64,000 nucleotides of DNA. It comes from JAGQPD01 sp020426865 (GTDB lineage Bacteria; Planctomycetota; Planctomycetia; Pirellulales; Pirellulaceae). Positions 60,079-64,000 of this stretch are shown piece after piece; position 1 is the stretch's first letter; every line of letters begins with the position of its first letter. The translations under genes and the position numbers were made by a program. The notes below the pieces were generated by a model. It saw nothing but the letters and a program-made list of their open reading frames with translations. It did not search any database and had not been told where the DNA came from. The stretch spans positions 496,001 through 560,000 of the forward strand of contig JAWKTN010000005.1 of NCBI GenBank assembly GCA_041399065.1, read 5' to 3'.

Positions 60079-61917
60079 CTAGAAGTCGAAATCGGATGCT
60101 TTCAGCGCCTCAGCGGGGACGCGAACAATCCGGAATTCGACCCGCATATTCTTCATTGCCTCTTCGATGCTCTGTGGCTTGGGGATCACAGGTTCCAGGA
60201 TACCGGCCCCGACCGGTTGAAGCTGGGAAGCGTCGAGGTTGATACCTTGTTTTTTGGCGAAGGCGATCACTTCGTCGCGTACGGCATTGGCGCGGGCGAA
60301 CGACAAGTTCAGTGCAGCTTGCATGGTCTCGCGGGGTTTGAATTCCGTCCCTTCGAACTGCCCCGCCTTGATCATTTCGGTAAGTTCTCGGATGGCGTCG
60401 GTATTCAAGGGCCGGCCATTCAGGAAGTACTCATAATTGCCAGGGCGGCCCTGTTGTTTGATCACCCCTTTCTTGATCCCGGCCTTGATCATTTCTCGAA
60501 GGGTGAGGGTGGGATCGGAGTGGCCGCGAATTACGACGACGGCGTTGCCGAATTGGGAGGCCTGTTGGATGGCATGGCTGAATTCCGCGCCGTAACGATC
60601 GGCGGAGAAGTCCGATTGATTCGGTTCAAAGTTGATGGTGAAGCTGACGATCGTGGTGTCATCGAGCTGGGATTCGGGTGAAAAATCGAGAATCTCGGCA
60701 TTAATGCGACCGGCACCGCTTCCCGCCGCTACGGGCTTGAGCCCGGCGGCCGTGGCGATCTGTTGGTAGTTCAAGCCCGGTGGATCAAAGCCGCGTCGCG
60801 ATTTCGCGTAGCCCCATTCCACCGCCATATCGAGGGCCGCTTTGGTCTTGGCGTCAAAACCGCTGGCGTTCCCCTTGTCCTCAAAGAACGCAACTTGTCC
60901 CGGTAAACCGACAAACGTGCAGTCGAGCAGCAGTCCATGGGCGTCGACTTCGAGCGTGGGGAGGACTTCGGTGCCAAAAATATCTTGCGACATCTTCAGT
61001 ACGCTGCGATATTCAGGTGACAGTCGCTTGGTATCTTCAAACGACTTTCGCATTGCAACCACGGTCTCCGTGCTCTTCAAGTATCCAGTAACGAATTTAT
61101 CCACCTCCTCACGATGAGACTCGTACCAATCCGACCGCACCGCATAGACATCGGCGATGGAGCGTGACATTTGTTGCGTCGAGTTGACAACGTGGGCACC
61201 TTTTACGGTCCCTTCAGCGCCGTTGCCCACGCTGTCAAAACCACCGGTCAAACCGATCATGTCGGGGGTGATCACGCAGCAGGCGTCAACCGACGCATCA
61301 TCGCGAAATTTTTGTGCCGGGCCCTTGGCGCCAGTCAATTCGTCGACCCAGACGATCTCGACCTCATCGCGTTTAATCTGAGCCGCTGCCAGCGAGTCAT
61401 ACAGCAGACCGACATGTGGGCCACCTTGTTGGCAGGCGATACGGATTTTTTTTCCTTGACCTCGCAAATCATTCAGCGACCGGATGTTTTCGCGGCCGAC
61501 GATGTGATCCCCCGCGCTCCACGATAACTGCAAAATCACTACCGGCTTGGTGCCCGGGTCGCTCCCGAGAACCTCGCTGGCCTGACCCAACATCCGCATC
61601 GTGCCGCGCAGGAAGGGGGTCTTGCCTTCGACGTAGTTCTTCACTTGTTGGATGAAATCATCGCCGGGCGTGAGTTTGAGATTGAGTCCGGCGGTGCCAA
61701 AATTGGAGTTCTTTTGTGTCGTCAGGCCGCCGTTGGCATGAAAAGTTGCCACGTCGCCGCCCCAAGTAATGTATGGAACCTCCAATACTTGTCCGTCGCG
61801 CACCGCTTGTTTGCGGACGTTTCCGACGAGTTCGGAGAATAACTGCTGTGACCAAGCGCTGCTGGCAAACGCCATCATGGTTACGGTCAACAGCCCGACG
61901 GTGGCAATGCGCTTCAT
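60079..61917 (-). CDS. Binding-protein-like protein fused to an OmpA-like domain (first)
   Basis: A 612-residue secreted protein, first gene of the operon, starting at 61917 (MKRIATVGLL; GGAG about ten bases upstream). Signal peptide about 1-23. Residues about 50-370 resemble an NMT1/PhnD-type periplasmic binding protein (VVILQLSWSAGDHIVG, GKKIRIACQQGGPHVGLLYD, KFVTGYLKSTETVVAM). Residues about 430-612 are OmpA-like (FTINFEPNQSDFSADRYGAEF, VVVIRGHSDP, LNLSFARANAVRDEVIAFAK, MRVEFRIV). The OmpA fold is interrupted by about 65 extra residues between GHSD and LSFARA. The peptidoglycan-binding Arg of LSxARA is kept. It is a peptidoglycan-tethered solute-binding protein by architecture. Confidence 0.88.
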   Translation of the reverse strand: MKRIATVGLLTVTMMAFASSAWSQQLFSELVGNVRKQAVRDGQVLEVPYITWGGDVATFHANGGLTTQKNSNFGTAGLNLKLTPGDDFIQQVKNYVEGKTPFLRGTMRMLGQASEVLGSDPGTKPVVILQLSWSAGDHIVGRENIRSLNDLRGQGKKIRIACQQGGPHVGLLYDSLAAAQIKRDEVEIVWVDELTGAKGPAQKFRDDASVDACCVITPDMIGLTGGFDSVGNGAEGTVKGAHVVNSTQQMSRSIADVYAVRSDWYESHREEVDKFVTGYLKSTETVVAMRKSFEDTKRLSPEYRSVLKMSQDIFGTEVLPTLEVDAHGLLLDCTFVGLPGQVAFFEDKGNASGFDAKTKAALDMAVEWGYAKSRRGFDPPGLNYQQIATAAGLKPVAAGSGAGRINAEILDFSPESQLDDTTIVSFTINFEPNQSDFSADRYGAEFSHAIQQASQFGNAVVVIRGHSDPTLTLREMIKAGIKKGVIKQQGRPGNYEYFLNGRPLNTDAIRELTEMIKAGQFEGTEFKPRETMQAALNLSFARANAVRDEVIAFAKKQGINLDASQLQPVGAGILEPVIPKPQSIEEAMKNMRVEFRIVRVPAEALKASDFDF

Positions 61918-62131
61918 GGCTACGCTTCTCCCATGGATCTTACACCGGATCTTGTTAGTTGATCGAACCGCATTATTAAGCACGTGACAGGACAAGTCAA
62001 ACCGGCTTATTCTGCCAGAGTCGATGCGAATCGCTTACCGATGCAAACAACTTTGCACAAACGATCGATCCGCAGATCTATTCGCTGGGGTGGTGGGAAT
62101 CTTGGTGAAAATCACCGCGCACACGTCGAGC

Positions 62132-63058
62132 TCAGTTGCGCCACGCATAGCGGAGGATGCAAAACAGGGCACTGAGCCCGTCGCGGATTCCGATCTTCTT
62201 GCCTTCTTCCCAAGAACGAGCTTGGTAGCTGATCGGGCGCTCGACGACTCGGCACTTCATCCTCGCCAGTTTTGCCGTGATCTCCGGCTCGAATCCAAAC
62301 CGATTTTGTTCCAGAGAAATCTTGCTCAGGACCGATCGGCGGATCGCCTTGTAGCAGGTTTCCATGTCGGTCAGTTTCAAGCCGGTCGTCAGGTTCGACG
62401 CCATCGTGAGCATCCGATTACCGAACTGGTGGATGCCGGACGATCCTTTGGCGGTATCGCCCATGAATCGTGAACCAAAGACGGCATCGGCTTGATGGTT
62501 TAGCAGTGGCGGAAGGAGCTTCAGCATATCGCGTGGGTCGTATTCCAGATCGGCATCTTGCACGATGACGACGTCACCCATGGCGTGCTGGAATCCAACT
62601 CGCAGGGCCGCTCCCTTGCCGGCGTTTTGCGGCTGGTAGACCACTGTCACGTCGGGCAGGCGTTCGAGGCGTTTGAGGATGCGACGCGTTCCGTCGGTAC
62701 TGCAATCGTCCACAATAACAATGTCCAAGTTCAGCGGTAATGCGCGGACGCGGCCAACTAACCGCTGGATCGTATTCTCTTCGTTATAGACCGGGATTAC
62801 CACAGACAGGCAGAAGCTGGTCGGGATCACGTAACCGACGGGTGGCACTTCATAGTCGCTTTCCAGTGCCATCGCACTGGTTAGATCTTCGACGTGGTCG
62901 AGTGTTTCGGTGACGCGGGCGAATGTGTCCAGGGACTCACGCCCGTCCGGCTTTTGGGCCTCGGTCGTGGAATGACGTGCGGGCGAGTTCTGTGGAACGA
63001 CGACGACGGTGTCGCAATCGGTGACGTGGGGATCGGTGGAGGTGGGAATTGCTGTCAT
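62132..63058 (-). CDS. Family 2 glycosyltransferase (dolichol/polyprenyl-phosphate type)
   Basis: A 308-residue GT2 enzyme starting at 63058, its ATG overlapping the stop of the upstream membrane-protein gene (ATGA). After a disordered N-terminus of about 80 residues, the GT-A fold begins with LSVVIPVYNEENTIQRLV. It continues with IVIVDDCSTDGTRRIL, NAGKGAALRVGFQHA and the DXD-like QDADLEYDP, then GSRFMG and the acceptor-side MASNLTTGLKLTDMETCYKAIRR. This is the DPM1-like pattern of glycosyltransferases that load sugars onto polyprenyl phosphate. There are no C-terminal membrane helices. Coupling to the upstream membrane protein suggests a joint role in surface glycoconjugate assembly. Confidence 0.93.
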   Translation of the reverse strand: MTAIPTSTDPHVTDCDTVVVVPQNSPARHSTTEAQKPDGRESLDTFARVTETLDHVEDLTSAMALESDYEVPPVGYVIPTSFCLSVVIPVYNEENTIQRLVGRVRALPLNLDIVIVDDCSTDGTRRILKRLERLPDVTVVYQPQNAGKGAALRVGFQHAMGDVVIVQDADLEYDPRDMLKLLPPLLNHQADAVFGSRFMGDTAKGSSGIHQFGNRMLTMASNLTTGLKLTDMETCYKAIRRSVLSKISLEQNRFGFEPEITAKLARMKCRVVERPISYQARSWEEGKKIGIRDGLSALFCILRYAWRN

Positions 63059-64000
63059 AGTTGTGGTTGCTCCGAATAGGGAGTTGCCAAACCGGGCTGG
63101 CGATTGGCGAATCGAGTATGCGGTTCTGAGGTGGGAGGGAATGCTGGCCAAGCGATATAGTCCACCGACGGCTGTCGGTTGGGAGTAACCAGTCGTTGCT
63201 CGTGAGGCAGGAAGTCGCAACCGTCTTGGTCGTCGTAAATGTTGCGACGTCCCCAAAGTTGGCACAGGGAGTCTTCGTAGAGCAATGCCCAGTCGTCACG
63301 TTGTTGTTGCATGATGGTAGTTGAATGGGACTGTCGGCGGCTGATCAGCACGAGGTTGGGATTGCCGCGTCTCAGGATCCGTGCATCGTCGTTCGTGGGG
63401 GAATGTGCGAGGCGATAGCGAGGAACGTGTGGGGCAGTTCCCAAAACGAAATCGAAATGTTCGTCGATAATCTCTTGCGGATAGCAGGTGCGAAAGCGAC
63501 CATCAAATTGCACGGAGATCCCGTGATTCGATTCGACGGGGGTACCGACGGCGGCCAGGACGTACTGGGCCCAGTTGAACGTCACGATCATCCGGCCGTG
63601 CAACTTGTGTTTCGAGATAAAATCAACGGCATCAACAGGGTAGGTACGTGTGTCGACAGGCAATTCGCACACTCTTTGTGCCAACGCTAGTGCCAGTAGA
63701 GCCGAGGTGGCTCCCAAGCTGATCGTGGGGAACCAGTCGACGTAATTGCCGCTGCGAACTGCCTGTTGGGCTGCGCCGCTGATGCGCCAGGCGACCGATT
63801 CCCAATGCTGGGGCATCCAGAAGCCGACCGCGATGGCAAAGAACGGTACATGACGATTGTGTGTAACTGCCTGCCACGCGACAAGCGTCAGGATGGCGAG
63901 GTGTGTAAAATCAATGGGCCGTCGGCTGGCCGCCAATCCGACGACGGTCGTCGTTGCGAGCAAAAGAAACGGTATGAACGATTCATCGTGCCATGAAAGT
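63055..64000 (-). CDS. Polytopic membrane protein, 5' end beyond the window
   Basis: The reading frame is open to the right edge, so the N-terminus lies outside. The visible part (about 315 residues) starts with transmembrane segments (FIPFLLLATTTVVGLAA, LAILTLVAWQAVTHNRHVPFFAIAVGFW, then ISLGATSALLALALA). A soluble C-terminal domain follows with YPVDAVDFISKHKLHGRMIVTFNWAQYVL and TRYPQE-like segments. This resembles membrane glycosyltransferase-like proteins (an LPxFA-type loop next to a helix pair, then a periplasmic domain with the FxxxxWxxYL pattern) common in planctomycetes. Its stop overlaps the glycosyltransferase start. Confidence 0.75.
   Translation of the reverse strand, partial: LSWHDESFIPFLLLATTTVVGLAASRRPIDFTHLAILTLVAWQAVTHNRHVPFFAIAVGFWMPQHWESVAWRISGAAQQAVRSGNYVDWFPTISLGATSALLALALAQRVCELPVDTRTYPVDAVDFISKHKLHGRMIVTFNWAQYVLAAVGTPVESNHGISVQFDGRFRTCYPQEIIDEHFDFVLGTAPHVPRYRLAHSPTNDDARILRRGNPNLVLISRRQSHSTTIMQQQRDDWALLYEDSLCQLWGRRNIYDDQDGCDFLPHEQRLVTPNRQPSVDYIAWPAFPPTSEPHTRFANRQPGLATPYSEQPQL

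Overview
The window looks like a chromosomal segment of a planctomycete, probably from the Pirellula/Rhodopirellula side of the phylum. The evidence is two DUF1559 proteins with type IV-pilin-like leaders, PEP-CTERM proteins, N-termini carrying LEPR-type motifs (PLEDRRVL, SLESRQMF), a large Ser/Thr kinase divergent from an ECF sigma factor, an alpha-L-fucosidase, and dispersed palindromic intergenic repeats. No rRNA, tRNA or CRISPR array was recognised.

Layout. 236-4683 is a minus-strand housekeeping run: coaE, rho, ribH, nusB, ftsY. 5418-6842 is a coiled-coil membrane protein. 6972-11684 (minus) is an ebo-like metabolite cluster: UbiA prenyltransferase, sugar-phosphate isomerase-like protein, phosphodiesterase, a small unknown, and a TatD-like hydrolase. 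11929-15129 is a secreted haem peroxidase with RTX-type calcium repeats. 15192-17993 (minus) is a three-gene ABC-2 exporter. 18296-32930 is a mixed region: SPFH lipoprotein, fucosidase, DUF1559 proteins, HEAT protein, a two-gene unit of a PQQ-type propeller and a phosphotransferase resembling PPDK or rifampin phosphotransferase, a PEP-CTERM/dockerin-like protein and a four-PPC-domain protein.

33000-48740 is an accessory island. It starts with repeats and a 40-bp perfect palindrome, then a Tn3-family transposon (34143-37596) abutting a beta-helix gene that appears 5'-truncated. Three same-strand tyrosine recombinases follow (40762-41949, 44302-45321, 47562-48701). Just upstream of each start codon lies its own palindromic site with two 15-bp arms around a 6-bp spacer. 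Between them sit a methyltransferase, a small membrane protein and a tightly coupled three-gene operon led by a TIGR04255-like protein. The second recombinase, its site and this operon are arranged as in an integron (integrase, site, divergent cargo).

48843-53651 holds a frameshifted PEP-CTERM gene, the kinase (with two SecD P1-head-like domains and a DUF1559-like tail) and its divergent ECF sigma factor. 53892-61917 (minus) is a seven-gene operon. It encodes a nitrate/taurine-type ABC importer (ATPase, permease, lipoprotein binding protein), two further binding-protein-like proteins fused to OmpA-like peptidoglycan-binding domains, a VWA membrane protein and a coiled-coil membrane protein. 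The window ends with a GT2 glycosyltransferase coupled to a membrane protein that runs off the right edge.

The strongest candidates for under-described biology are the recombinase/15-6-15-site modules with the TIGR04255 cassette, the OmpA-tethered importer operon, and the ebo-like cluster without visible EboA or EboD. All calls come from reading the sequence; no database search was run.
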